A DNA stretch of 64,000 nt from Prinsepia uniflora (GCA_032719365.1 CM064862.1:54651840-54715839), one strand, 5' to 3'. Shown: positions 47,408 through 61,217, counted from the first letter of the stretch. Translations and numbers: made by a program. The notes: generated by a model from the sequence alone, not told the origin.

Positions 47408-49997
47408 CCTGTCATCCTTGCCCTCCAGCGGGTCGACCCGAACGTCTGCAACCGGGTCGCCGTGACCCGCGGCTTGACCAGACCAGTTCTCCGCCGTCCG
47501 GCCACCAAAACCATTCCCGTTTGTCCCATTCTCTTCGTCTCAATCTAACCTACAGTCCTATGACCTTAAAATGGAAGAAAAACATCGAAAACCCGTACCT
47601 TCAATTCGACCATGGCGACCGTGACTTCTCCCGCCGTTCGCGGCTGTTCCAGGCCGTCCAACGCCTCGAAACCAATCCCATTCATCTCCTGGGATCCCTA
47701 GAAACCTTACCCAATTAATGGAATCAAGTAAAAACCATTAAAATCAAATTTTCAAAATTTGAAATATTTTCACCTCACGGGTTCGAGCCCCTCCCGCCGT
47801 GAACCGCCGCGTCCTCCGCCGTCCTCCGTCTCACAGTCCTTCATTACTCTCTCATGGTCACACACCGCATATGAGTTCATGGTGGGGAGGTATGGTGGTG
47901 CGGTTTTGGGTTTTTGAAGGAAGAAGAAGAAAATGAAGAAAATGGGGTTATGGGTTTCGGCTTTAGGAAGAACAGAGAAGAGTGATGGCTGATGAGAGAA
48001 GAGAAATGGAGGGTGAGGATTTAAAGTTAGAATTGATTTGGAGGGTTGAGATTGAATGGTCGGTGGGTTTGGTTTATAAAATTAATTAAATAATATTAAT
48101 TAATTATATAGATCCACAAATTGGGGGATCAAGTCAATGGGATGAGTGACACTTGTCACTCATCCATGGGGCCCACCAAAATATCCACCCAATCAGATTT
48201 CGCTGAAACGTCCCTGTCTCAAAGTTCGTGCATAGTGAAATCGAACTTCCGTGACCCATAACTCTCCCGTTCGAAGTCCGATTTCAGTGTGCCGCCTGCC
48301 TATGAATTCGTATCGTCCTTATCTACGTAACGGTCTTCGGCCCTCGGCCATCGGACCTCCTGGTCAAAAAGTCAACATTTGACCCCCATTTAACCAAAAT
48401 TACCAAAATGCCCCTAAACTTCCGAACGTCATAACTTCCTCCATGAACGTCGGAATTGAACGTGCCACCTGTCTATGAACTCGTGACGTCACGAACTACG
48501 TCACGGTCATCGGTCAAAGTCTATTTGACCGCCCGATCGAAAAGTCAACGTTTTGCCACCATCAGGGGCAAAACGGTCATTTTGCATCGTTCGTCAGATT
48601 TCGCCCAACTAATCACGGATTAACCTCACTAATCGTGATTAGTCACTAATCTAATCATGGATTTCAGGACGGGTCGTTACATGGAGTGTGAAGGGAACTG
48701 AGAGAGGATCATGAGGTGATGAGGATGGTGGCTGAAGGACGGGCTGAGCCACCGTGAACGGCGGTGGAGGCCACTGGAAACCGAGAGCTCGGTAAGGCCC
48801 CATTTTCATTTTAATTTGATTTTGACATTAGGGACCATATTGGATGATTAGGATGAGTTTATTGAGGTTGTAGGAAGGTGTAGAGGGTGGTTTGGACGGT
48901 GGTGAAGGGCTGAGCAGCCCTGAGTGCAATTGGGAAAATTGAACCGTGGATTTTTGAGGGTTTTAGGCTGTTTAATTGATTGGGTTAGATAGGAAATGAA
49001 GAAATAGGAATTTAGGAATTGAAATGGAAGCAAACGGACCGAAAATGAGGGAGAAGGAGGCCTGGACCGGTTACGCCGGTCCAGTTGCAGGGGTTGGACC
49101 GGACCGGCCGGCCCGGACCGGTTCGATCGCTGGAGCTGGTGACACTATGCAGGGCGCGTGAGGCCCACGCGCAGTGGCTTCTTGGGGCGCGTGAGGGTGC
49201 GTGGCACACAATTTGAGGAAGGTTCCAACATACGAAATCATCTATTCGATGTAACGAACATTTTGGGACTGGTTTCGAGTCGATCGGACACCGTCACGAT
49301 ATGTTTCGGGGCATCGGAAGGTTTAGGTTCGGTTTTAAAAATAGTTAAAAATACGGGAAAATTACGAAGCTTTGGTAGGAGGTTAATTAAGTAGTTATTA
49401 ACCTTCTATTAAAATTTGGACAGGTTTGGGAGTCCCGGTGACGGTGATCGGCTCGGGGAGCCTATGACACGCGTATCGAGGCACGGCTTCGGACGGTCTG
49501 TGAGTGGGCCTTGTTTTCTAAATTGGTGCATGCATAAATGTTTGTTATATGTTTTAAATACTTGTTTGTGATGCCATGAGTGCATTTGGATGTGTGGTTA
49601 CGTATAGGCACGTATTTCGAGGTTTCGGCCCTATACGGTTTCTATACGGGGCTGTATGTCTTTATTGGTCTAAATGAAATGGTTTTGGATTTCTAAATGG
49701 ATTATGAATATGATTTTATGATGTTGATTTGGATGCTTGTGAATTATATGGTTTCACGTATTTCGAGGCGATTTACGTGCTTGCACGTAAATCGAGGTTT
49801 TTCGGTTTTATATTGATTTTCCATTCTTGTGGTTTTGGATATGATTTCATGAAATGATTTTGGATTTGAAAAGTTACTTCTTAGACTTGAGGTCCATTTG
49901 ATTTACGGAATCGGGCCGGAGGCGCAGTTGGTTTACGATTCGGACTTGAGGTCCAGTTTCTATGTGGATTCGGGCCTAGGGCCCAGTTATGTATTAC

Positions 49998-50150
49998 AAA
50001 TGGTTTTTATGGTTCATGACGGTGTATGGGAACCGGCATGAACCCTTGAAATGGATTTACGGGTCATGACGGTTTATGGGAACCGGCATGAACCCTTGAA
50101 AAGGATTTTATGGTTCATGACGGCTTATGGGGGCCGGGCATGAATCCTTG
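49998..50150 (+). repeat. gttcatg/catgaac hairpin array (three units)
   Basis: Three units of about 48 bp, each gttcatgacggt..aaccggcatgaa, are the reverse of the 46240-46530 array. The third is decayed on one side (cggcttatgggggccggg). Confidence 0.82.
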
Positions 50151-52912
50151 AAAGGTTTCAAGAATGATTTCAAAAGGTTTTTCATACTCCATCCTTTATA
50201 TATGATTGTCTCCTCCGGGGAGGGTCGTTGTCCTGGGTGGACCCCGGAGTAGTCACGGAGCACTGACTGAGTGGAGTCGCCCCCCGGTTGGGTTCCTTAC
50301 TCTCAGGATGGGCATGGTTCGTTACCTCCAGGGAGGGTCATTGATCTACGGACATTGACCTGGGTGGACCCTGGAGAGACTTGGGTTTGAGACCCCAGTT
50401 AGCACACGTGTAGCTCTATTTCACCGTGACAGGTTCTGGATATGAATATAATGGATAAACATGATTTCAATGGGTTTGGAAAATTGTGTTTATAATGATA
50501 AATGGATTTGGGCTGAGATCCCACATATGTTTACTATGTTCTGGTTTTCTGTAAATTGGTTTTAGGCAGGAGCCCGTGTGACTTGTATTTACGGAACTTG
50601 GGGTTGTGACCCTATTTATGGATGTTTTAACATATATGATTGGATAAATGGTTTTACTATGCATGCATCTTTTTAGTGGAGGGTATAAAGGTCTTTGATG
50701 AAATGTTTTTATAAATTCTTTATTTTTGTCCACTCACAGTCTTTCTATTTTTAATACCCTTCAGGTTGACAGCGGATGTGGACTGTAGCAGAGACCGAGA
50801 TATCACATACCTCCTCTAGATCCTGGCGTACTCTGATAACCCGAGAGGGCAAAAGTCGGAAGTATCCCTTGTCTGACACTCCGTGTCAGACGGGAGCAGG
50901 GTCATCCCACGTTAATCCCGGGGGGATTGGGATGGGTCCTGTCAATCAAGCTCTTGAATACATATACATGTAGTACGCCAAAAAAGGAGACCTAATACGA
51001 TTTTTATGGGTCAAGGATAACTAGGGGCGTTATGGCAATTTTGGTTTGAAGGGTAATTTGGTAATTTTACTATTTTAACATGTGAATCATGTGTGTTTCT
51101 AGAAACTCTACTATTCTTTCTCCCGATATCCTTCCACCGACGTACATGTGTATAAGTATATGTGTGTGTGTGTTGGTTTTGGGGAATCAGTGAAACATGG
51201 CCAAAATAGAAGAAAAACAAGTAAAATGAAAAACCAAAGAGAGAACCAACATGGGAGAGGGAGTGAAGGAGAAAAGAAGAAAGAGGGAAAGAGAGGGAAA
51301 TAACTTGGGAGAAATACCAGAGAGACTGAGACTCTCCAACCTCCTGATCATGAACAACCCGTAAGGATCAAGTTTTGGCCAAGGGATTGTCGCAGTGATC
51401 TGAACCTCCCAGTGGTTAGTTAAGTATCCTACGGTGGTGAACAAGTCTCTAGGATCATGTTGGGGCAAAAATGAGTCAGGTTGGACACAGGGAAGCCATA
51501 AAAATGGCTGGGAGAGCCATAGAAATGGCTGGGGAAGCCATAGAAATGGCTAGAGAAGCCATGGTCGAAAACTCAGAAGATCGAACCAAGTGATCAAGGT
51601 ATGTTTTGTTAGATCGTGTCGTAGAACCTCTTCTAGGATTATGTAGATGCAATTTGGTGATTAGAACATTGCAATTTGGTGATTAGAACCTCTTCAAGGT
51701 CGATGAGTCGGGCCTTGCATGCAGGATCACAAGTTGACCCGGCTAGAGGAAGATGGTGACAAGGCCTGCACGTGAAGCCCTTGCGCAGAGGCCTTTCGAC
51801 GAGGCGTGGCAGCGCGTGCGGCCTCATTTGGCCATCTGATTAACACGACAAATGTTTGTTTCTTAATTCTGGATTTAATGGTACAAAGTTTGTTTGTATT
51901 GAGACAGTTATGGTGGTTCAAAGTTTATGTTCTATTTAAAAACCCTTAATTAATATGGTGGTTCAAAGTTTATATTCTATTTAAAAATCCTTAATTAATC
52001 TCAAAACAATTAGGGGAAAATTAGTAGGATTATATGAAGGGTAAGATTGAACAAGATGAGCTATGAAGAATTGGAAGATAAATGAAAATATATGGATGTG
52101 GTTAAAATTGAATATATGTTGTAAATATTATGATTTATACTTGGATTTGATTTGTGTAATTATACTTGAGACATTAGAAATTAGTTTTATATACATATAC
52201 ATACATATGCTTCTTAACATTTAAGTTGCAATTCATGTAAGGAAAAAAGAACGATGAACTATTATTGAAAAAATTAATATGGAGGAAATATTGTGGTAAG
52301 TGGTGATAATTGAATAAATAATCTCAATAGCTTCCATGATTTATAATAGTAAGGTGTGTTGTTTAGCCCTTAAATTATTAAGTGGAATTTACTATGGTTG
52401 ATTATTAAATGGAAACATATATGATGTGATATAAAACGAATCTACGGTTAAAGGGCATCTAAATATTTGTGAACCTTAATGGGAAATTATAATGAAATTG
52501 AAAGATGGAAAGCGAAGGAAATATTTACAAACGTAGCCAAGGAGTATTGGTGTATGTTTAAATTGTCCTGATATGTACGATCATGTTATTGTGTTTATTT
52601 ATGATCATATTAGTTAAATATATATATATATATATATATTGATCTTATGAGTGTGTGAAAATCTATTGCTAATGATCTTATTATAGTTGATGTTAATGGC
52701 AGACTTTTGTCATTTTGATATTCATGTGTATTTGATGAATTATGAATTCATATAACATTCAGTAATGGAATGCTAAGTATGACTCGGGTAAAAATTGAGT
52801 TAGTAGGTGCCGCCACATGATGGGACTAGTGGGTTAGATGTGGGCGGTAATCCGATAAGGACAGATTATTCTTGGTTATATACTTAAATGTGAACATGGG
52901 CCAAATTGGTAA

Positions 52913-54535
52913 TGTAACACCCCGGACATTCGAGGATTTTAATATTATAATTTAATGTATCAACTGACGTTTTTTTCCCTTGTGAATGGTATGGCCAAAT
53001 TGTTGACTTTTTGATTGGTGGATTGAATGGACTTTGACCTATGACCGTGACGTAGTTCGGGACGTCACGAGTTCATAGACATGCGGCACGTCCATTTCGG
53101 ACGATCAGGGAAAAAGTTATGACTATCGGAAGTTCAGGGGCATTACCGTAATTTTGACGGTTGGGGCGAGAATGTTGACTTTTCGTTTGATAATTAATTT
53201 TCACGCGACTCAAGGACCGATAGGTAGGTCTCGACGTCCTGAGTCCGTAGACAGGCGGCACGCCGAAATCGGACTTCGTATGGCTGAGTTACGGGTCTAG
53301 GAAGTGAGGGGTATTTTGGTAATTAGTGAACCAGGGCATTTTGGTCTTTTTGCCCTGGTTACTGTAGCAGACCGCGGGGGACATGGGCGGCACCACCATG
53401 TGCGGTGGTTCAATCGTGCAATTGGTTGTGCAATTGTGTGCTGGAAAGTTGGGAATGTCTGATGCTTTAGATCGTGGTCTGTTGTATCCACCGTGCACAA
53501 CCCCATTATTAATTCAAGTTTGAAGCTTTTCGGGGGACATTTTTCAGTGGACAATTGGACACCCACGAGCCTCTGGGACGGCTTGAAATTAATTAAAACT
53601 GATTATATAGTGTGTGAGCATCACTCTGATGCAGAGATAACTGAGAACGGGTGATGAAAACCAGAGAAGCCATTTCTGGGAAAATTGGAGGGAAAATCGG
53701 GTTTTGATTTCTGGTGACTGTTGGACCAAACCAAGGACTGGTTTAGTCTTCTGGGAGTGTTTGGAACTCAACCGCATCGAAATCGAAGGCCATCAGCCAC
53801 GGCTGAGTTGGGACGGTGACTGTTGTTTTCAGGGAAATCGCAGAGCTTGGGACGACGACCTTCAGGTACTTTCAAACACAATTGATTGTTCATTTTGGTT
53901 CGTTTTGATCCTATTATACTTCCTGTGAAGTTAATTGGACAATGGGTTTGAAACCAGTGAGTTCTGGTGATTGACCCGTTTGGTTGATCACGGGTCGAAT
54001 GGCCATTTAAGGATTTGATTTGGCTACTTAATAACTCAGAACTTAAATTAGATGTTTAAATAACATGTTAGGATCAAATTGGATTGAAATCGAGTAGGAT
54101 TTGATGGGTAATTAACCGGGTCAAGCCGCGGGTGGCAGGCCCGAATTACAGACAAACGGGTGAAGGTGCTGACACTGTAGCTACAGTGTCAGGCGCGTGA
54201 CTTTCACGCGCAGCCACTTTGGGCGGCGCGTGAGGGCGCGTTGGGGCTTATCTCCGATCACGATCAACATGACTTTTATTCCTCTCATCATTACGGTATG
54301 ACTAAACCGTTGTGGCTTACCCGCAGGTTTATGTTAGAGTCGTGCTCGCAACTTGTAATTTTGGATTTCATCCCTTGTCTGACATCTGTTTAATTCGGAT
54401 TCGATGTATGTCTTTAATTTGATTATTTATGCATTTGAGGTTTTGAGGTCAAAATGGGTATGAATTATTGGGTGTCAGACGGGAGCAGGGCACGTCCTCA
54501 TATGGTCCTAGATAGGATCGGGGCGGGTCTTGTCA
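52913..54535 (+). mobile_element. Solo LTR (1.62 kb)
   Basis: It starts TGTAACACCCCGGACATTCG at 52913 and ends GGGCGGGTCTTGTCA at 54535, with perfect ggtaa duplications at 52908-52912 and 54536-54540. It includes a cgcgtgactttcacgcgc block at 54193. The partial LTR at 61765-62356 ends with the same sequence on the other strand. Frames are short and unconserved. Confidence 0.9.
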
Positions 54536-54621
54536 GGTAATATTCTTTGTCTAACAAAAGTTTATTAAACGGAAGCAGGATCGGCCCAGTATTCCCTAAA
54601 ATTTAGGGACGAGTCCTATTA

Positions 54622-54785
54622 TACCTCCAAACATACCTTAATTCCTGCAAAGTTTTTTTGAACTAATTGATTGGGAAAACAAAAGCTGAAGGAAGGATTT
54701 GATTAGTGCATTTTTAGTAATATCGAGGCCCAATGTATTATGTGTATACCCTTGAATTTCCATGGATACCCATATAGGCTTGTTT
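54622..54785. other. Unassigned spacer
   Basis: A 164-bp stretch between the family A LTR end and the RT-2 LTR. It does not match other parts of the window by eye and may be original flanking DNA. No feature seen. Confidence 0.5.
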
Positions 54786-57638
54786 TGACACGACCCATTC
54801 CAATCCCCTTGGGATTAACGCGGGATGTGACATGCTCCCGTATGACACGAAGTGTCAAATAAGGGATAATTCTTACCTTAGTCCATACGGGGCTCCCAGA
54901 GCGCGCCAGTATCGGTGGAGGAGTGCGATATCTCGGTCTCTGCTACATCTCGCATCCGTGATCAACTTGAAGGACATTAAAACAATTAAAAACTATGAGT
55001 GAATGAAAATCAATAGTTTAGTAAAACACATTTCATAAAGATATTTATGCCCTTCACTAAAAAGTATGCATGCATAGAAAACCAGTCATCAAAACATTTA
55101 CTTAAATAAACCGTTAGGGCTTTAGCCCAAAAACCGTAAAACCAAACATGAGTGGGAACTCAACCCAAAACCGTAGTAATACCAAAATTTGTAAATCCAA
55201 AACCAAGTGGGCACTGCCCAAATCCATAAACACAACTCCATAAACACCAAAATAACATTTCATAAATCCAATAATTCATATTTACCACATAACCATCCTC
55301 GGCATCCCAGAAGCTTAGTGTCCCAGACGCTTGACGTTCTCGACGTCATATCTCACAGTATAAGCAACGCATGCTGTCCGAGGTCTCTTCAGGTCCATAT
55401 CTCGGACATCTCAGATGTCTGACGTCACAGACGTCTAATCATAGCAATCCTGCTCCTGAGTCACTATAAGGTCAGATCGCTCCGTATAATGACCCCTTGC
55501 ATGCAATGGACCGTGACTTCCCCAGTGTCCCAGACACCTAGAGGAGACCATCCACAGATCCTCATATCAAGATGGTACATGGAAAATGGTTTTGTAAAGC
55601 CATTTCAAAACATCTCAAAGGGCCCTTCCCGGAATTTCCATAAAACATCAAAAATACATTTAGGGTCCCTGACCCGAAATCACATTTATGAAACATAGGG
55701 TCCCAGACCCAAAATCACATTTATAAAACCCAACTGGGCCTCATGCCCGATTTCATAAACCAACTGGGCCCCCAGCTCGATCACATAACTCAAAGGGGTC
55801 TCAGCCCGATTTCGTAAACCAACCGGGCCCCCGGCCCGATCGCATAATTCAAATGGGTCTCATGCCCGAGTTCATCTTTCCAAAACCAAAACCATACCAT
55901 TGAATCATTATTAAAACCACAGTAAAAGATCATAACATCAAAATACGTGCAAGTACGAGATTACCTCGAAATACGGCAGCCATGCAATTCATCTTTCCAA
56001 TCACGTATAACCACAGTATAAGATCATAACATCAAAATACGTACAAGTACGAGATTACCTCGAAATACGGCAGCCATGCAATTCACCAATGCCACAATCA
56101 TCACTATAGAAATCACATATATAAAACATATAAAATAGTTATGCATGCATTACAGTTTAGAAAACATTGTCCACTCACAAACCGTCCTACGCTGCCGCCT
56201 CGATACGCGTGCCATAAGCCTTCCCGAGTTACACCACTATCACCAGGACTTCCAAACCTGTCCAAATCATACTAAAGGGTTACTAACTACCTCATTAACC
56301 TCTCATTGAAGCTCCATAATTTTCTCAAATTTTTAACTATTTTTAAACTCGATCCTAAACCTTCGGACACCCCGAACCATATCGAAACGATGTACGATCG
56401 ACACGAAACCAGCCCCAAAATGTTTCTTACATCGAATAGATTAAAAGTCATGTTGAACACATCCCTAGAAAGTCCCTCACGGGCCACCAAGCGCTGCCCA
56501 AAGGAGCTGCACGTGGACCTCACGTGCCAGCACTATTCATCATCCCTGTCCTCGCGTGAACCGATCCGGTCTGGTCTGACCACTCAGCTGGTCCAACTAA
56601 ACCCGCGTAAACAGTTCAGGACCATATCTTCCATGTTTTCGGTCTGTTTTCACCCATTTTCAAACCTATAGCTTCGTCTAATCGTGGTCTATCCATTCAA
56701 AATTTCAAAAACCGTTCATATAATCACCAGAAACTGTTCCTAATCATTGGAATCATCCAACAAACACTAAAACTAAGGTTATCATTTTCAAACTAAAATG
56801 GTGTGTTTTCGGGAAAACCACTTTACGGTCGCCGTCGTGCACCGCCGTGGCCACCATCACGGTCGTCTCGACCTCAGAAACCTGCTCCCACCATCCAGCA
56901 CGTTTGACTGCCCCTAAAATCTATCCAACCAATTTGAACCCAGAAACAGAGTTCGGGTTTCGGTTCCTAGCCACCACCGCCGTCCATGACGGTCATCGTC
57001 GTTGACACCATTCAATTTGTCTGCCCTCACACTCTAACTTTTGTTCACACACTAAGGGTGATAGGTGAGGGTTTAAGGGTGTATGAGACGTTGGGGTTCA
57101 CGGTTTTGCAGCAATGGTGAAGTTGATCGATAATGAAGAAGGTGATGGTTGGATGAGAGAGATGGACGGCTGGGATGAGAGAATGAATAATATATATATA
57201 TATATATAAATTATATAAAAACAACCAATGAGACAAGATCCCCTTTTTGTGGAATTTGGGCCATGGGATGAGTGACACTTGTAACTTATCCAAGGGTCCA
57301 CTTATCACTCATCAGTCTTTCAATATTTTATTATTATTTTAATCTAATCTCGGGACATAAGTTTAGTCGATTCTGCTTCGGTGACCATAATTTCCCCGTT
57401 CGACGTCCGATTTCGACGTGCCGCCTATTTATGAACTCGTGACGTCCCAATCTACGTCATGGTCATCAGTCCTCATACGTTTGACTCCCTGAGTCAAAAG
57501 TCAACATTTTGCCCAAGTCCATGGGTAAATGGTCATTTTATACCATCCGTCTGGATTCACTCAAATAATCCCCGATTAGTCATTCTAAATCCATAATTAA
57601 TTAATATTTAATCTCGATATTCGGGACGGATCGTTACA
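54786..57638 (-). repeat. 3' LTR of RT-2
   Basis: About 2.85 kb. The minus strand starts TGTAACGATCCGTCCC at 57638 next to a purine tract (aaggggggaatgt) and ends GGGTCGTGTCA at 54786. It has the hairpin array at 55301-55435 (partly decayed: ggcat/aagct, agtgt/acgct; intact: gacgt/acgtc, gacat/atgtc, gacgt/acgtc). It also has gggc/gccc units at 55660-55880, a 71-bp near-duplication at about 55930-56080, an (AT)n run at 57188-57208 and a decayed palindrome at 57267-57290. Confidence 0.87.
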
Positions 57639-60600
57639 ACATTCCCCCCTTAAATAATTTCATCCTCTAAATTCCAACTATCCCGATTCCACATTCACCT
57701 TGTGGAAAGCAAATTCGGCCTCACATCATGTGTACACGTGTACACCCACTAACTAGCACAAAGCTTGTCTACACCCAGACATTCCACCAATACTCGCTTC
57801 GCATTATCTACACTCGACCACTTTGAGTGAAATTGATCACATATTCCGGGTTGATACCACCCGACAATTCTACCATTACGCTAACACACTCAACTTGACG
57901 GTTCTTCTCAATCACCAATCCACTATGACATCTGCTCCCACTGGGAGTCACCAAATCTTACTCATCAATCCACGTTGATACATCCAGCCAAACTTTCACC
58001 ACTTTGCCAGTGGTAAATCAATCCGACATCTCTCTCACATCGAGAGTTACCAAATCTCACAATTTCTCCGCATTTCCTGAATTTTACCATGTCAACATCA
58101 CACGTTCCATAACGTAGCACTCAGCCGGCACTCACGGCTCCATGGTTTCAATTCGAGTCACCAACACAACTTTGACTCACTCAAGAGTCGCACTAAGGTA
58201 CCTCATACCAAATCTCCCTCAATGTAGAGTAAGATCAACGACAAGATTTCACCTCGCAGGGAAAGCACAAACCTACGACATCTATCGGTCTCAATGTCCA
58301 TATCTGTCAACTCCCCCAGTGATCCATGATGGTGGCGAGAGTCACAAAGCAGTAACTTCACACAAAGTAACCCGTGGTTACACCAACCACCAACTCACTC
58401 AATCTGGGTATACGTGTACCAACATCTCACTCGAACTATGTATAACTGGACCCCATTGAATACCTGCCCAACAGTGATAACACATCCCAACTCTAGGGTT
58501 CCACTAGCCATCCACGACTCTGAGCACCTACTCATACAAATACTGAACTCATCAGAATCACTCTGGCCCAGTGCATAGTATCCAATGTCCAGTTCACGTC
58601 CTCAACCAATCCAATGACATCGGAACTAAGCCGACTGCCAACACGCTCAACCACAAAACAATGGTACATCCTGTATACTATCACCAGGCACCACTCAGTC
58701 CTGTCCAGTATTGGTCTTCGCGCAATGTACCCTGTACGTACATCCATCCACCAACCAGCCTACTACACAGCTCGTAGCTAAACACGCTTCAATTCTAGAG
58801 TCCATCTATCTAGTCCAGTACTAGACAGATCAAATACTCCAACTTATCATCCAACACGAGTCCCATGGTCACCCAACCAGCATCACAATGGTTACTCCCA
58901 ATCACGTAATCCAACACGTACCAATCCGACTCACGTCCACCAAGGCGTACCCATTCATGCCCAATAGGCATCCAATCTCACCCACGTCTACCGAGACACA
59001 CCAACTCCGAACCTATTGGTTACATGCTCAAACGATTACCATACCACATTCTATTGACTTCAAAAGGAAGCCAATCCCATCGTTCACATAGTCAAATACC
59101 CAAGACAATTTGTATACACCTAAACTCACTCAAGTACCATCTCATACTGGATTAACTTCGAAAAGAAGTAGATCCAACATTCCCATATCCAATATCCAAA
59201 TATCCGAGACAGAAGTTGGATAATCATTTCGTTCTATTTCAAGAGATTCTTCAACTGTCCCACAATACGATCCTCCTCTGCTCCTAGCTTAGCACAATCA
59301 GCAAGGCGAAGTCTGCTAGCATGGCACGACATCACGATCCACGCCATCCTGATCCACCACAACACCACCCAATCAATAACCTCACGATCCAGATCCACCT
59401 AGGATCCACATATGTTCTCACTTAGCTAACTACCAGATTTCAGGTCATAGGGTCTTACACCCTCTTTGAATCCGCATCCTACTGAGTCGTTTCTCAACCA
59501 TTTTCACATCTAAACAGATCAGTCAACGACGAGACATGTCGAGACTGTGGGTCCTCTCCAATTACCTGATATTGATCCTCGTCATCCCACCTAGGGAAAA
59601 TCAAAGATGATCTAAGACTATGACATCAAAATTCATCCTACGTGAGTGCAACACAAACTCACTAGACTCACAACACCATATAACCCAACATCGTCTACCA
59701 CCAAGTAGAAAATGAGAAATCTCATTCACCTAACTTCGAAATAACCAACTCTTCCTGATGACCCAAAAAAAATCACAAGACCACCAACCAATATACGATC
59801 ACCGGACCGGTGACACCCAACATCATCGGTTACAGGGCAGAAAGATAATAAGTTCACCTTCACCAACCAATAATATATGTTGACAACTTCTCGACATCCA
59901 TCCCCAATTCGGAATCAAATATCCTCTCATCGTCCCAGACACAACCTCTCTTGATTCCAAAGTTCCAACCATGTTGGAAATAGATATGCTTCCAACGAGA
60001 TGTCAAGTCCAACCACTGAACTTCCCAAATTTTCAACTCCCTCGGACAACCACGTGTTCGTAATCAATCTATCACCCAGACCTCTTGCCCGTTTATAACC
60101 GTTTATGCACATCCAAAATGATGTAATTCGTTACCATCTCTTTCTCACATCTCAACCTTTCAGGCTCAACTCTCGGGTCTCGATGTTATTCACAATCACA
60201 AAATCTCACATCAACACTACCATTGATTCTCTTCGGCTTATTCCAATTTCAATAAATTCTTTGCACTTCTTCGTGATACTAGAAACACACAACCATTCAA
60301 GTTTCAGAGTTGACGAAAACTCCCCGAATCCACTAATTCCCATGACGTCCCCTGCGTCATCCAAAACTCCTCATGTCTCAATCGTACCTTTTCATCCATT
60401 CATCACTTAGTCATCTCATACCTGCTGGGACTTAACCCAACACATCTCAACCTCTATTGGATCCCGTCCAATCCAAGTCATCCACTACCGAATCTCAGAT
60501 ACCGAACATATGTCCTTCACGACGGAGTCACATCCCAACTCGTAGCTCATCGTCATCACAATCACTGGCACGCAGTGTGCGAAACAGACAACCCTGGATC

Positions 60601-61217
60601 TTTGCTCATACCGAGCAACGACCCCGTACCTCTGCTCAAGTTAAAGAAACTCTGCCTCTCTCGCACCCCACATCTATGGATACCACCATTATGACAATCC
60701 ACAGCAAGATAATGAACGTTCCCTGAACGTCCCCCGATTCTCAATTACCACAACCACATCCACCCTCGATGGTAGCGCCTGCAATAGACTCGTGCAGACC
60801 CAACCATCACACATCGCTATCAAGACTTTGCATTTAACAGGAATCAACCGTCAGTACTCACTACTCTGTATCCCTACTCAGGGACTCCATTAACAAGTAC
60901 CACACCCTAGTAACCTGTCCAACCATTTTCCAGCTAGTCTCAACAGGGGTTCCCCGAACCCTACTGCTCCTAGCAGCACAACAATCTACCATTACATGAC
61001 CGAGCCAACGGTCCCACATTACCGGTTCATCCCATACAACCCCACTTGGGTCGAATCACACACTATCCACTATTCAATCCCAAAAACTATCAAACCGGCA
61101 TCCTACTATCAGGTTGATAATGGGCTAACCACGTAGAGACATCACATCCTCGACCTGTGCGTGCCACAAGAACTACACAGTTTGCTCGAAAAGCGACAAC
61201 CTTGCTCTGATACCACT
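57639..61217 (-). mobile_element. RT-2 internal region, non-autonomous or decayed
   Basis: It is 3.58 kb between the 3' LTR and the primer-binding site. It is collinear with the RT-1 interior but about 0.5 kb longer. No Gag or Pol motifs survive on the minus strand, and frames of 60-105 codons are scattered on both strands without conservation. The shared structure with RT-1 suggests both descend from a deleted ancestor rather than decaying separately from full elements. Confidence 0.75.
61204..61215 (-). other. Primer-binding site (initiator Met tRNA) of RT-2
   Basis: The plus strand gctctgatacca is the exact complement of TGGTATCAGAGC, two bases from the LTR end at 61218, as in RT-1. Confidence 0.92.

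Larger units (their letters stand above)
45444..48681 (-). mobile_element. Family B solo LTR (3.24 kb) inserted in its own family
   Basis: The plus strand starts tgacaggacccatccc at 45444 and ends gtcgttaca at 48681, with perfect tggag duplications at 45439-45443 and 48682-48686. It is very similar to the host LTR but in the opposite direction. It contains about five gttcatg-type hairpin units at 46240-46530, a TGACGTCA cluster at 47239-47407 and a palindrome at 48140-48165. No interior is present. Confidence 0.92.
44757..50944 (+). mobile_element. Family B solo LTR, split by an inverted sister LTR
   Basis: It starts TGTAACGACCCGTCCC at 44757 and ends GATGGGTCCTGTCA at 50944, with perfect atcaa duplications at 44752-44756 and 50945-50949. 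Without the 45444-48681 insertion and its duplicated 5 bp it is about 2.94 kb. It holds the 26-bp palindrome (45272-45297), a cgcgtgaggcccacgcgc block (49160), gggc/gccc units and gttcatg..catgaac hairpin units at about 49998-50150. Confidence 0.92.
44635..54621 (+). repeat. Family A 3' LTR, split by two solo LTRs
   Basis: The pieces 44635-44756, 50950-52912 and 54541-54621 join into about 2.17 kb collinear with 6938-9613. It ends CCTATTA at 54621 (terminal CA changed to TA) and is not followed by a primer-binding site, so this is the outer end of the family A array. It has the MITE empty site at about 52545. Small private duplications lie at 51491-51571 (agccatagaaatggct units) and about 51649-51686. 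Confidence 0.8.

Noticed and set aside
47770..47800. tRNA gene suggested by B-box-like ggttcgagccc
   Set aside because: No A box, anticodon arm or acceptor pairing could be found around it. It lies inside an LTR.
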